Assembly (NCBI RefSeq): GCF_020740535.1
Contig: NZ_CP082362.1
Location: forward strand, 868,001 to 932,000
Origin: Streptomyces profundus
Lineage (GTDB): Bacteria; Actinomycetota; Actinomycetes; Streptomycetales; Streptomycetaceae
DNA: 64,000 bases
Reading direction: 5' to 3'
This document shows positions 19,737 through 33,170 of the stretch, in pieces. The notes under the pieces were generated by a model. The model worked only from the letters and a program-made list of their open reading frames with translations, did not search any database and was not told where the DNA came from. The translations under genes and the position numbers were made by a program. The first letter of the stretch is position 1. Each line of letters opens with the position of its first letter.

Positions 19737-20795
19737 TCAGAGGCCGAGCGCGCCGAGCGCCCCGGCCGCCCACGAGCGGTCGTCGACGCCGCCAGCCGTC
19801 CAGACCGCCGCGCAGAGCGCGCGCAGCCCGTCCAGCGGATCGCCGCCCTCCGCGCCCTCCACCGCGCGCACCTCCGGACGGCCGTCGGGGCCCGCCGTCG
19901 CCAGCCAGCCGCCGCAGCGGAAGCCGTCGCCGGCCGGCAGCACCTCGGGATGCGGCGTCAACAGCCCGCGCAGATCGGCCGCCAGATAGGTCGGCCGGTG
20001 CTCGGGCACGGCGGTCAGCAGCGTCGCCGGATCGGTCACCCCGGTGAACACCAACAGCGAGTCCACGTCGCCGGCCTGGGCACCCTCGATATCCGTGTCG
20101 AGCCGGTCCCCCACCACCAGGGGGCGCCGCGCGCCGGTGCGCAGGATCGTCTCCCGGTGCATCGGCGGCAGCGGCTTGCCCGCGACCACCGGGTCCTTGG
20201 TGTGCCCGGTCGCGATCCGCACCACCTCGACGGCCGCCCCGTTCCCGGGCGCGATGCCCCGTCCGCTGGGGATGGTGAGGTCCGTGTTGGACGCGAACCA
20301 CGGCACGCCCCGGTTGACCGCGAGCGCGGCCTCGGTGAGCACCCCCCAGGGCAGTTCGGGACCGCCGTAGCCCTGCACCACGGCCGCCGGCTCGTCCTCG
20401 GCCGAGTCAACGGGCGTGAGCCCGCGTTCGGTCAGCGCCACCCGCAGGCCCACGCCCCCGGCGCACAACACCGGCGCGCCAGCCGGCACCCGCTCGGCGA
20501 TCAGCCGGGCGACCGCCTGCGCCGAGGTCACCACCTCGTCCGCCGTGGCCGGCACGCCGAGTTCGGTCAGATGTTCGGCGACGGTCTCCGGGGTGCGGGC
20601 CGCGTTGTTGGTGACATAGGCGAGCCGCATGCCACCGCCCCGCGCGACGCGCAGCGCGTCCACCGCGTGCGGAACGGCGACGCCGCCCGCGTAGACCACA
20701 CCGTCCAGGTCCAGCAGCGCGGTGTCGTATGCCTCGCTCAACGCCTGGGCGGAGCCTGCCGGACGGGTCCGTGGGAGTTCTGTCGAATCAGCCAT
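19737..20795 (-). CDS. HAD-superfamily phosphatase (NagD/PGP type)
   Basis: The protein has 352 residues. HAD motif I is DLDGVVYAGG near residue 29, motif II is the YVTNNAARTPE region and motif III/IV is VVGDRLDTDIEGAQAGDVDSLLV. The C2B cap places it with NagD, 4-nitrophenylphosphatase and phosphoglycolate phosphatase-like enzymes, which dephosphorylate small metabolites. The exact substrate is unknown. The start MADSTELP was preferred to an ATG four codons earlier. It is divergent from the DUF1015 gene, with only 43 bases between the starts. Confidence 0.88.
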   Translation of the reverse strand: MADSTELPRTRPAGSAQALSEAYDTALLDLDGVVYAGGVAVPHAVDALRVARGGGMRLAYVTNNAARTPETVAEHLTELGVPATADEVVTSAQAVARLIAERVPAGAPVLCAGGVGLRVALTERGLTPVDSAEDEPAAVVQGYGGPELPWGVLTEAALAVNRGVPWFASNTDLTIPSGRGIAPGNGAAVEVVRIATGHTKDPVVAGKPLPPMHRETILRTGARRPLVVGDRLDTDIEGAQAGDVDSLLVFTGVTDPATLLTAVPEHRPTYLAADLRGLLTPHPEVLPAGDGFRCGGWLATAGPDGRPEVRAVEGAEGGDPLDGLRALCAAVWTAGGVDDRSWAAGALGALGL

Positions 20796-20838
20796 CGCCC
20801 CGATCATCCCGCACCCCGTTCGGGCTTACCATGCCAGG

Positions 20839-22131
20839 ATGCATGTCGCGGGCCTCACCCTCGCCCCGTTCCACGCCGTACGCTACCAACCACGTCGCGT
20901 CGCCGACCTGGCCGCCGTCACCTCACCCCCGTATGACGTCGTGGTCAAGCCGGACGGACTGCACCGCCTGGAGACCGCCGAACCCCACAACGTGGTGCGG
21001 CTGATCCTGCCCAAGGGCTCCGACCACCGCGCCGCGGCCCGGCGGCTGCGCCACTGGCGCGCCTCCGGCGTGCTGACGGCCGATCCCCTCCCCGGCCTCT
21101 ATGTGTACGAACAGCGCCGGGGCCCGGACACCGTGCTCCAGCGCGGCCTCCTCGGCTCGCTCGCGCTGACCCCGCCCGAGGCCGGCCTGGTGCTGCCGCA
21201 CGAGGACGTGATGCCCGAGGTGGTGGCCGAACGCGCGGCCCTGACACGGGCCACGGCCGCGAACCTCGAACCGCTGCTCCTCTCCTACCGGGGCGATCCC
21301 GAAGGGCCGGCCGCCCGCGCCGTCGACGCGGCGACCGAGGGCGAACCGCTGCTCGCGACCACCACGCCCAACGGCATCGAACACCGCGTCTGGGCCATCC
21401 ACGACCCCGCCCGACAGGCGTCGATCAACGCGGAGTTGGCCCGCCACCGGGCCCTGATCGCGGACGGCCACCACCGGTGGGCCACCGCCAGGCGCCTCAA
21501 CGACGAGCACCACGGGAACCCGCCGTGGGACCGCACCCTGGTCCTGCTCGTCGACACGGCGCGCTTCCCGCTGCGGGTGCAGGCGATCCACCGGGTGCTG
21601 CCCTGGCTGCCGCCGGCCGCCGCTCTCGACCGTCTCGCGGACGCCTTCCGGGTCCGCCCGCTCCGTTCCACGCGACTGCCCGAGGCCCTGGAGGTGTTGC
21701 GGGACGCCGCGGGCCCCGCCCTCCTTCTCGCCGGCGGGGACGAGGGCGCGTTCCATCTTCTCGACCGCCCCGCCCCCGAGTTGCTGGAGCGCACCGTGCG
21801 CCACGACCGGCCACCGCTCTGGCGCGGCCTGGACGCCACCGTCCTGCACGCCGCCCTGCTGAACCGCCTCTGGACGCCCCGCCCCGGGGACATCGGCCCC
21901 ACCAACCCCCGCTATCTCCACGACGCCCCGAGCGCCGTCGCCCAGGCCCGGCAGTCGGGCGGCAGCGCCGTGCTGCTCCGCCCGGTCGCCGAGACGACGG
22001 TCCGTCAACTCGCCGAGGCCGGCGTGACCATGCCGCAGAAGTCCACCTCGTTCGGGCCCAAACCGGCCAGTGGCCTGGTGCTCCGCGATCTGTCGGACGA
22101 GACCGAAGGCCCGATTGCCGACCAAACTTAG
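20839..22131 (+). CDS. DUF1015 family protein
   Basis: The protein has 430 residues. The DUF1015 signatures are present: FHAVRYQPRRVADLAAVTSPPYDVV near the start and RHRALIADGHHRWATA in the middle. Some family members are annotated as SerC-like or HTH proteins, but I know of no proven reaction. There is no good ribosome-binding site before the ATG, so translation may be leaderless. Its TAG stop codon lies inside the iron box of the next operon, which starts 46 bases later. Confidence 0.9.
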   Translation: MHVAGLTLAPFHAVRYQPRRVADLAAVTSPPYDVVVKPDGLHRLETAEPHNVVRLILPKGSDHRAAARRLRHWRASGVLTADPLPGLYVYEQRRGPDTVLQRGLLGSLALTPPEAGLVLPHEDVMPEVVAERAALTRATAANLEPLLLSYRGDPEGPAARAVDAATEGEPLLATTTPNGIEHRVWAIHDPARQASINAELARHRALIADGHHRWATARRLNDEHHGNPPWDRTLVLLVDTARFPLRVQAIHRVLPWLPPAAALDRLADAFRVRPLRSTRLPEALEVLRDAAGPALLLAGGDEGAFHLLDRPAPELLERTVRHDRPPLWRGLDATVLHAALLNRLWTPRPGDIGPTNPRYLHDAPSAVAQARQSGGSAVLLRPVAETTVRQLAEAGVTMPQKSTSFGPKPASGLVLRDLSDETEGPIADQT

Positions 22132-22146
22132 GCTAGGCTAACCTCA
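22128..22146 (+). promoter_or_regulatory. Iron box (DmdR/DtxR-type operator)
   Basis: The 19 bases starting TTAGGCTAGGCTAACCT match the actinomycete iron-box consensus TTAGGTTAGGCTAACCTAA at 17 of 19 positions. It lies 31 bases upstream of the siderophore acyltransferase start, where it can block a promoter under iron-replete conditions. It overlaps the stop codon of the DUF1015 gene. Confidence 0.9.
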
Positions 22147-22176
22147 CTCCAGTCCCCCTTTGTGACTTGGAGTCCC

Positions 22177-22761
22177 ATGCGCGGTCAGACCTTCGCCCGA
22201 CGCCATCCACACCTCGGTGAGTTCACCGTTCGCCCCGTCGAACCAGCCACCGACAGCCCCCTGCTGCACCGGTGGCTCACCCACCCCAAATCGGCCTTCT
22301 GGCTCATGGGAGACGCCCAACTGGCCGACGTGCGCAAGGAGTACGACACCATCGACGGCGACCCCGGCCGCGCCGCCTATGTCGGGCACCACGACGGCCT
22401 GCCCACGTTCCTGGTCGAAAGCTACGACCCCGCCGGGGACCCCGTCGGCGACACCTACGAGGTGCGGGAGGGCGACATCGGGATGCACTTCCTCGTCGCC
22501 CCCACGGACGCCCCGCTCCCCGGCTTCACCCTGGCCGTGATCGACACCGTGATGCGGCTGCTCTTCGCCGACCCGGCCACCCGGCGCGTGGTCGTCGAAC
22601 CCGACGCCCGCAACCAGGCGGTCCACCGGCTCAACGAAGCTGTCGGATTCACTGTCGAGAAGACCGTACGACTGCCGGACAAAGAAGCCAAACTGAGCTT
22701 CTGCACCCGCGACCAGTACCTCGCAACCACCAGCCAGCGACTCCCCGGAGCGGCCCGATGA
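22177..22761 (+). CDS. Siderophore acyltransferase, DesC/IucB-like GNAT
   Basis: The protein has 194 residues and belongs to the GNAT-fold N-acyltransferases of NIS siderophore pathways (DesC, IucB, RhbD), which acylate an N-hydroxy-diamine such as N-hydroxycadaverine. Family motifs include HRWLTHPKSAFWLMGDAQL, DIGMHFLVAPTD and VVVEPDARNQAVHRLNEAVGF. It overlaps the synthetase gene by 4 bases. The decarboxylase and N-hydroxylase that make its substrate (DesA, DesB) are absent from this window. The ATG has TTGGAG just upstream. Confidence 0.9.
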   Translation: MRGQTFARRHPHLGEFTVRPVEPATDSPLLHRWLTHPKSAFWLMGDAQLADVRKEYDTIDGDPGRAAYVGHHDGLPTFLVESYDPAGDPVGDTYEVREGDIGMHFLVAPTDAPLPGFTLAVIDTVMRLLFADPATRRVVVEPDARNQAVHRLNEAVGFTVEKTVRLPDKEAKLSFCTRDQYLATTSQRLPGAAR

Positions 22762-24572
22762 CCCCCACATCGCCCCAGCAGACTCCCGCCCACCTCGACC
22801 CCGAACTCTGGGCACAGGCCAACCGCCTGCTGATACGCAAGGCCCTCGCCGAGTTCTCCCACGAGCGCCTGATCACCCCCAAACAGCAGCCGGACGGCCG
22901 CTACGCCGTGCACAGCGACGAGGGCACCGTCGCCTACCGCTTCACCGCGCGCGTCTTCGCCCTCGACCACTGGCGCATCGACCACACCTCGATCACCAGA
23001 GAACGCGCCGACGAGAGCCTCCCCCTCGACGCCCTCGACCTCGTGCTGGAGCTGCGCGCATCGCTCAACCTCAGCGACGACATCCTCCCGGTCTACCTGG
23101 AGGAGATCAGCAGCACCCTGGCCAGCACCGCCTACAAACTCGCCAACCGCGCGCACAGCGCCCCCGAACTCTCCGCCCAGGACTTCCAGACCGTGGAAAC
23201 CGGCATGTTCGAGGGCCACCCCATCTTCGTCGCCAACAACGGCCGGCTCGGCTTCGACTCGACCGAGTACCTCGACTACGCCCCCGAGACCGGCGCGCCC
23301 GTCCACCTCGTCTGGCTGGCCGCCCGCCGCGATCTGGCCACCTTCAGCGCCGTCGCTGGACTGGACTACGACCAGTTGCTCGCGCAGGAACTCTCCGCCG
23401 ACGAACGCGCGACCCTCGCCGACCGCATGTCCGAACTCGGCCTCGACCTCGACGACTTCTACCTGCTGCCCACCCACCCCTGGCAGTGGCGGAACAAGAT
23501 CTCCGTCACCTTCGCCGCCGAGGTCGCCCAACGCCGTCTCGTCCACCTCGGCGCGAGCCAGGACCGCTACCGCGCCCAGCAGTCGATCCGCACCTTCTTC
23601 AACACCGACGCCCCCGAGAAGCACTATGTGAAGACCTCGCTCTCCGTCCTCAACATGGGCTTCCTACGCGGCCTCTCCGCCCGCTACATGAGCGTGACCC
23701 CCGCCATCAACGACTGGCTGGGCGAGATCATCGAGGACGACGAGGTGCTCGCCCGGCACGGCTTCGGCATCCTCAAGGAGCGCGCCGCCATCGGCTACCG
23801 CCACCGGCACTTCGAGGAGGCGGCCAAGAAGACCTCCCCCTACCTCAAGATGCTCGCCGCGCTCTGGCGGGAGAGCCCGGTCCCCACCCTCCGCGAGGGC
23901 GAGCGCCTGACCACCATGGCCGCGCTGCTGCACACCGACCCCGACGGCGCCTCCTTCGTCGGCGGCCTGATCCGCGCGTCCGGCCTCGACCCGGCCGACT
24001 GGCTGCGCCGCTACCTCGACGTCTACCTCACGCCGCTGATCCACTGCGCCTACGCCCACGACCTGATGTTCATGCCGCACGGTGAGAACGTCATCCTGGT
24101 CCTGAAGGACGGCGTCCCGGTGCGCGCGCTGATGAAGGACCTCGCCGAGGAGATCGCCCTGCTGGACGAGGACGCGGAGGTCCCCAAGGACGTGGAGCGC
24201 ATCCGGCTCCCCGTCCCCAGGGACGACATCTGGCCCCTCTCGATCTTCACCGACGTCTTCGACTGCATCTTCCGCTTCCTCAGCCCCATCCTCGACAGCG
24301 AGGGGCTGCTGGACGAGGACACGTTCTGGGCCACGGTCGCGGAGTGCGTCATCGCCTACCAGCGGGCGACCCCGGAACTCGCCGAACGGTTCGCGCAGTA
24401 CGACCTGTTCGCCGAGTCGTTCCACCGGGTCTGCCTGAACCGCATGCAACTGCGGAACAACCAGCAGATGGTGGACCTGGAGAACCCGGACGAGGACGAG
24501 TCCCACCTGGTCGGCACGCTCGACAACCCGCTGGCCAGGCACCGCCCCGAGGGTCAGTCCTCCTCCGCCTGA
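22758..24572 (+). CDS. NIS siderophore synthetase, DesD-like (IucA/IucC family)
   Basis: The 604-residue protein is an IucA/IucC-family, NRPS-independent siderophore synthetase. It activates a carboxylate with ATP and joins it to an amine or alcohol; DesD oligomerises and cyclises succinyl-hydroxycadaverine into desferrioxamine E. Diagnostic stretches are LPVYLEEISSTLASTAYKLA, TGMFEGHPIFVANNGRLGF, HPWQW, SIRTFFNTDAPEKHYVKTSLS and MFMPHGENVILVL, with the FhuF-like C-terminus RMQLRNNQQMVDL. Sequence resembles DesD strongly, but the missing desAB leaves the product open. The 3' end overlaps the convergent TPR gene by 19 bases. Confidence 0.92.
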   Translation: MTPTSPQQTPAHLDPELWAQANRLLIRKALAEFSHERLITPKQQPDGRYAVHSDEGTVAYRFTARVFALDHWRIDHTSITRERADESLPLDALDLVLELRASLNLSDDILPVYLEEISSTLASTAYKLANRAHSAPELSAQDFQTVETGMFEGHPIFVANNGRLGFDSTEYLDYAPETGAPVHLVWLAARRDLATFSAVAGLDYDQLLAQELSADERATLADRMSELGLDLDDFYLLPTHPWQWRNKISVTFAAEVAQRRLVHLGASQDRYRAQQSIRTFFNTDAPEKHYVKTSLSVLNMGFLRGLSARYMSVTPAINDWLGEIIEDDEVLARHGFGILKERAAIGYRHRHFEEAAKKTSPYLKMLAALWRESPVPTLREGERLTTMAALLHTDPDGASFVGGLIRASGLDPADWLRRYLDVYLTPLIHCAYAHDLMFMPHGENVILVLKDGVPVRALMKDLAEEIALLDEDAEVPKDVERIRLPVPRDDIWPLSIFTDVFDCIFRFLSPILDSEGLLDEDTFWATVAECVIAYQRATPELAERFAQYDLFAESFHRVCLNRMQLRNNQQMVDLENPDEDESHLVGTLDNPLARHRPEGQSSSA

Positions 24573-26110
24573 TCCGGGTCCAACGCGTCGAGGAACTCGA
24601 CGCCGTCCAACTCCGCCAACCGGTCGGAGGCGTTGGTCGTCCCGCCCTGGTCCGCCTCAAGGGCCTTGGCGAACCAGTCCCGCGCCTCCGACTCGCGCCC
24701 CACCGCCAACAGCGCGTCCGCGTACGCGTAACGCAGCCTGGCCGTCCACGGATGCACCGCGGTGGACGCCAACTCGGGGCTCTGCAGGGTCACCACGGCG
24801 GCGTCCGCCTGGTCCAGATCCCGCCGGGCGCCGGCGGCGACCAGCCGCATCTCCACCTGGCCCGCGCGGTCCAGCTGCTTGACCTCGGGCTCCCCCGCCA
24901 TCGACAGGGCCCGCTCGGGACGGCCGATACCACGCTCGCAGTCGGCCATGATCGGCCACAGGTGCACAGAACCGGTCATCCGCTTGGCGGCCCGGAACTC
25001 GGTGAGCGCCTCCCCGTACTTCTCCACGGCATAGGCGGCGAAGCCGGCGGCCTCCCGCACGGCGCCGACCCGGGAGGCCAGCCGCAGCGCGGTCCTGCTG
25101 TACAGATAGGCGTGCTCGGGGTCCTCGTCCAGGAGACGGGCGACCATCACCAGGTTCTTCGCCACGTCCTCGGCCAGCGTCTTCGGCAGGCTCATCAGCT
25201 CCTGCCGCACCGACCTGTCGATCTCGGAGCCGGTCACGTCCTCGGGAATCGGCAACCGCCGCTCGCGCGGGGCCCGATCGTCCCGCCGGAAGCCACCACC
25301 GCTCGGCCGCCCCCGATCATCCCGCCGGTACCCGCCACCGCCACCACCCTGGCGCGGCCGGTCGTCACGCCGGTAACCACCGCCGCCGCCCTGGCGCGGC
25401 CGGTCGTCACGCCGGTAACCACCGCCGCCGCCCTGGCGCGGCCGGTCATCCCGCCGGAACTCCCGCCGATCGTCACGGGGTCGATCGTCCCGCCGGAAGC
25501 CACCACCCTGACGGGGACGCTCATCACGGGGCCGGTCATCGCGACGGTAACCACCGCCACCGCCGGCACCGCCCTGACGGGGACGCTCGTCCCGCCGGAA
25601 CTCCCGCCGGTCATCACGGGGTCGATCGTCCCTGCGGTAACCGCCGCCACCGCTACCGCCACCCTGACGCGGCCGATCGTCACGGCGATACCCACCACCG
25701 CCCTGACGTGAACGGTCATCCCTCGGCCGGTCATCACGCGGGCGGTCATCACGACGGTAACCGCCGCCACCACCGCCGCCCTGACGCGGCCGGTCATCGC
25801 GCGGTCGATCGTCACGACGGTAACCACCACCACCGCCCTGACGCGGCCGATCGTCCCGGGGACGGTCGTCACGGGGGCGGTCGTCACGGCGGAACTCCCG
25901 CCGCTCGCCCCAGCCTTGCCGCCCTTCCCCAGAGCGAGGGGCGGCATCGCGGGGGCGGTCATCCCGCCGAAAACCGGAACGCGGACGGTCGTCACGGCGG
26001 TAGCCACCACGCTGGTCAGGGCCGCGGTCGTTCCCACGCCCACGTCCCCGCGCGTCGTCCTCACGCCTCCCTGAAGGGCGCTCGTCGCGCTCACCGGAAG
26101 AATCTGACAT
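24554..26110 (-). CDS. Arg/Asp-repeat protein with C-terminal TPR-like domain
   Basis: The protein has 518 residues in two halves. Residues 1-285 hold about 15 copies of a (Y/F)RRDDRPR unit separated by poly-Gly spacers of varied length: strongly charged, low-complexity and disordered, and similar in composition to RGG-type RNA-binding tails. Residues 290-500 are helical and TPR-like (LVMVARLLDEDPEHAYLYSRTAL; YAVEKYGEALTEFRAAKRM; LRYAYADALLAVGRESEARDW). AGGAG lies 9 bases before the ATG. It lies directly behind the rRNA operon in the same direction, separated by the rrn terminator. An RNA or ribosome-linked role is an inference. Confidence 0.85.
   Translation of the reverse strand: MSDSSGERDERPSGRREDDARGRGRGNDRGPDQRGGYRRDDRPRSGFRRDDRPRDAAPRSGEGRQGWGERREFRRDDRPRDDRPRDDRPRQGGGGGYRRDDRPRDDRPRQGGGGGGGYRRDDRPRDDRPRDDRSRQGGGGYRRDDRPRQGGGSGGGGYRRDDRPRDDRREFRRDERPRQGGAGGGGGYRRDDRPRDERPRQGGGFRRDDRPRDDRREFRRDDRPRQGGGGGYRRDDRPRQGGGGGYRRDDRPRQGGGGGGYRRDDRGRPSGGGFRRDDRAPRERRLPIPEDVTGSEIDRSVRQELMSLPKTLAEDVAKNLVMVARLLDEDPEHAYLYSRTALRLASRVGAVREAAGFAAYAVEKYGEALTEFRAAKRMTGSVHLWPIMADCERGIGRPERALSMAGEPEVKQLDRAGQVEMRLVAAGARRDLDQADAAVVTLQSPELASTAVHPWTARLRYAYADALLAVGRESEARDWFAKALEADQGGTTNASDRLAELDGVEFLDALDPDQAEED
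25255..26010 (-). repeat. Coding tandem repeat for (Y/F)RRDDRPR-Gly units
   Basis: The DNA repeats in imperfect units of roughly 30-60 bases, each coding RRDDRPR plus a poly-Gly spacer. Copies near 25330-25445 are almost identical, while others vary in spacer length. This is expected to expand and contract by slippage or recombination. Confidence 0.8.
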
Positions 26111-26150
26111 CGCCGTGACTCCTAGCTTTCCAAACCCGCGAAAAAGTTGC

Positions 26151-26210
26151 CGTAAAACAAAAAAGGGACCTTTGGTTCCCCAACGCTTACGCTGGGGAAC
26201 CAAAGGTCCC
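26151..26210 (-). terminator. rRNA operon terminator
   Basis: An 18-base perfect stem (26165-26182 with 26193-26210, arms beginning GGGACCTTTGGTTCCCC) is followed on the minus strand by a T-rich tract (26151-26164). This is a strong intrinsic terminator just after 5S rRNA and is unusual here in having a real U-tract. Confidence 0.93.
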
Positions 26211-26220
26211 ATCAATAATT

Positions 26221-26338
26221 GTCCGGCGGCGACCTACTCTCCCACACGGTCCCCCATGCAGTACCATCGGCGCTGAAGAGCTTAGCTTCCGGGTTCGGAA
26301 TGTAACCGGGCGTTTCCTCTTCGCCATGACCACCGGAA
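26221..26338 (-). rRNA. rrf: 5S ribosomal RNA
   Basis: The minus strand begins TTCCGGTGGTCATGGCGAAG and ends GTCGCCGCCGGAC. Its ends pair to form the 5S helix I. The internal segment CCCGGTTACATTCCGAACCC is the conserved 5S core. Ends are accurate to a few bases. Confidence 0.93.
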
Positions 26339-26408
26339 CACTATAAGAAGTGCTCCAACGAACAAGCGCGCTGTTCAGTTGAAAAAGCACAGCAAGTTCA
26401 AGAAAATT

Positions 26409-26428
26409 CACAGTGGACGCGAGCATCT
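26409..26428 (-). ncRNA. 23S processing stem, 3' arm
   Basis: On the plus strand this reads CACAGTGGACGCGAGCATCT. It is the exact reverse complement of 29544-29563 on the other side of 23S. In the transcript the two arms form a 20-base-pair helix enclosing the 23S precursor, the usual RNase III processing substrate. Confidence 0.8.
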
Positions 26429-26429
26429 A

Positions 26430-31388
<4,959 letters not shown>

Positions 31389-31737
31389 TGTCTTAGAAAG
31401 GCATCTCACGAAGGATGCTTGAACATCCTCGCAAAAATACAACAAAATCTGGCATTGACTTTTGGCACGCTGTTGAGTTCTCAAGGAACGGACGCTTCCT
31501 TCGAACCTCTTCCGAGGCCCTCCGGGCTTTCCCTTCGGTGTGTCCACTACGTTAACCGATTTCCCGGCCAGCGCCTAATCCGGTTCCTTCCGGGTTTTTT
31601 TCGGCGTACCGAAAGAAGCCCTCGGGAGGGAGATTTGTTGCTGAAGGTAGTAGACCGTCCCTGGAGCATCTCCGGAGGGTCTTGCGACACTCTCCCTGGA
31701 GGCCCTGGAGGACCTGCTTCAGGCGACTCGATCCACA
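31389..31737 (-). promoter_or_regulatory. rRNA operon promoter and leader
   Basis: No gene is present. The leader on the minus strand contains TTGAGAACTCAACAGCGTGC (about 31460-31480), a phrase conserved in actinomycete rrn leaders, and an AT-richer segment before 16S. A TTAACGTAGT near 31550 is a possible -10. Several promoters are usual here, but I could not assign them securely. GC-rich inverted repeats at 31655-31715 may end transcription from the upstream glycosylase gene. Confidence 0.55.
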
Positions 31738-32409
31738 TTACGACCCGGTGGCCTCAGCGTCAAGTCTGGCAGCTCGCCGCCGTGGCTGATGGGCCCGGTA
31801 GGGGCTGACGGTGGGGTCGTCGGCGATCCAGTAGCGCCACGGGTGCACCGCGCCCGGGCCCGATATCCCCGTGCGGGGGCCGGAGTTGATCCGGTCCGCG
31901 GGCACGGGGACGCCATGCCGCACGCCGAGCGGAGCGGCCTGGTCCGCGCCGCAGATGTCGGTGCCGTCCAGGACCCGGTCCACGCCGAGGGCGGTTGCCA
32001 GCCGGGCGGGCCCCTTGGCCAGCTCGGCGTCCTTGCGCGCGCTCGCCCGCCGGGTGCGGGCCAGCTCCGCGCCGGTGAGGACCTCGCCGGCGCGGAGCAG
32101 CACCCCGCTGGCGTGACCCTCGGGGCCGCAGACCAGGTTGAGGCAGTGCCACATGCCGTAGGTGAAGTAGACATACGCGTGTCCCGGCTCGCCGTACATC
32201 GAGGCGTTGCGGCGGGTGCGTCCCCGGTAGGCGTGCGAGCCGGGGTCGATCTCCCCCGCGTATGCCTCGACCTCGGTGATCCGCAGGGTGATCACGCCCT
32301 GCTCGGTGGTGCGGACCAGGGTCCGGCCGAGGAGGTCGGGTGCCACGTCGAGCACGGGGCGGTCGAAGAAGACACGGGGCAGGGGCTGGTCGGCGGCTGG
32401 GTTTCGCAC
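31738..32409 (-). CDS. 3-methyladenine DNA glycosylase (AAG/MPG family)
   Basis: It removes alkylated and deaminated purines such as 3-methyladenine and hypoxanthine in base-excision repair. The 223-residue protein has the AAG motifs [67 protein letters not shown] and [14 protein letters not shown]; Glu in TEVEAY is the expected catalytic residue. Start is uncertain between this GTG and a TTG three codons upstream. It is divergent from the PEBP gene and lies upstream of the rRNA operon. Confidence 0.93.
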   Translation of the reverse strand: MRNPAADQPLPRVFFDRPVLDVAPDLLGRTLVRTTEQGVITLRITEVEAYAGEIDPGSHAYRGRTRRNASMYGEPGHAYVYFTYGMWHCLNLVCGPEGHASGVLLRAGEVLTGAELARTRRASARKDAELAKGPARLATALGVDRVLDGTDICGADQAAPLGVRHGVPVPADRINSGPRTGISGPGAVHPWRYWIADDPTVSPYRAHQPRRRAARLDAEATGS

Positions 32410-32493
32410 GTTGCTCAATCGGGTCGGGGAAGCGGTCTGGCTGACTAGGCTAACGGCGCCAGCGAACCGTTCGACGTGGAGGTTTCCAGTCCT

Positions 32494-33033
32494 ATGTCCG
32501 AGTTGCGCCGTCGCCCTCTGCCGCATGAGTTCCATCCGCCGGTCGACTCCTTCTCCGTGACCAGCGCGGAGTTCCAGGACGGTGGGTCGTTGCCGGACGC
32601 GCAGGTGCACGCGGGCGGCAACCGCTCCCCGCAGCTGTCCTGGTCCGGCTTCCCGGCTGGGACCGCCAGCTTCGCCGTGACCTGCTACGACCCGGACGCG
32701 CCCACCGGGAGCGGGTTCTGGCACTGGGTGCTGTTCGACATCCCGGCCTCGGTCACCGAGCTGCCGGCCGGCGCCGGCGACGCCGATGGCGCCGGTCTGC
32801 CCGCGGGCGCGGTGCGGGTGCGGAACGACTACGGGACCCGGGACTTCGGCGGCGCCGCGCCGCCGCCCGGGGACGGGCCGCACCGCTATGTGTTCACCGT
32901 CTACGCGGTGGACTCGGAGCAGCTCGGCCTGGACGAGAACGCGACGCCCGCCCGGGTCGGGTTCATGCTGCGGTTCCACGCGGTGGGCCGCGCGCAGCTG
33001 ATCGCCGAGTACGAGGTGCCGGCCGAGAGCTGA
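32494..33033 (+). CDS. YbhB/YbcL-type PEBP-like protein
   Basis: The protein has 179 residues and belongs to the bacterial phosphatidylethanolamine-binding-protein family. Motifs include [45 protein letters not shown] and [30 protein letters not shown], forming the anion-binding pocket. It has no signal peptide and is probably cytosolic. The family's role in bacteria is unclear; ligand binding or kinase modulation has been suggested. GGAGG lies 11 bases upstream of the ATG. Confidence 0.92.
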   Translation: MSELRRRPLPHEFHPPVDSFSVTSAEFQDGGSLPDAQVHAGGNRSPQLSWSGFPAGTASFAVTCYDPDAPTGSGFWHWVLFDIPASVTELPAGAGDADGAGLPAGAVRVRNDYGTRDFGGAAPPPGDGPHRYVFTVYAVDSEQLGLDENATPARVGFMLRFHAVGRAQLIAEYEVPAES

Positions 33034-33170
33034 CCGTCGCGTCCCGGGGCTCCTCCCCCTTCCCCGCCGGCCCCCGGGGCCGGGGAAATTGCGTTGTTCG
33101 GCCGGGGGGCCGGCGGCACAGTGGGTGTCGGCCCGCCAACGGGCGGTGCGGGATCGGGGAGGTGGTCGGG

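Noticed and set aside
32448..32458. TAGGCTAAC before the PEBP gene resembling an iron box
   Set aside because: Only about half of the 19-base consensus matches and the inverted repeat is absent, unlike the strong box at 22128.
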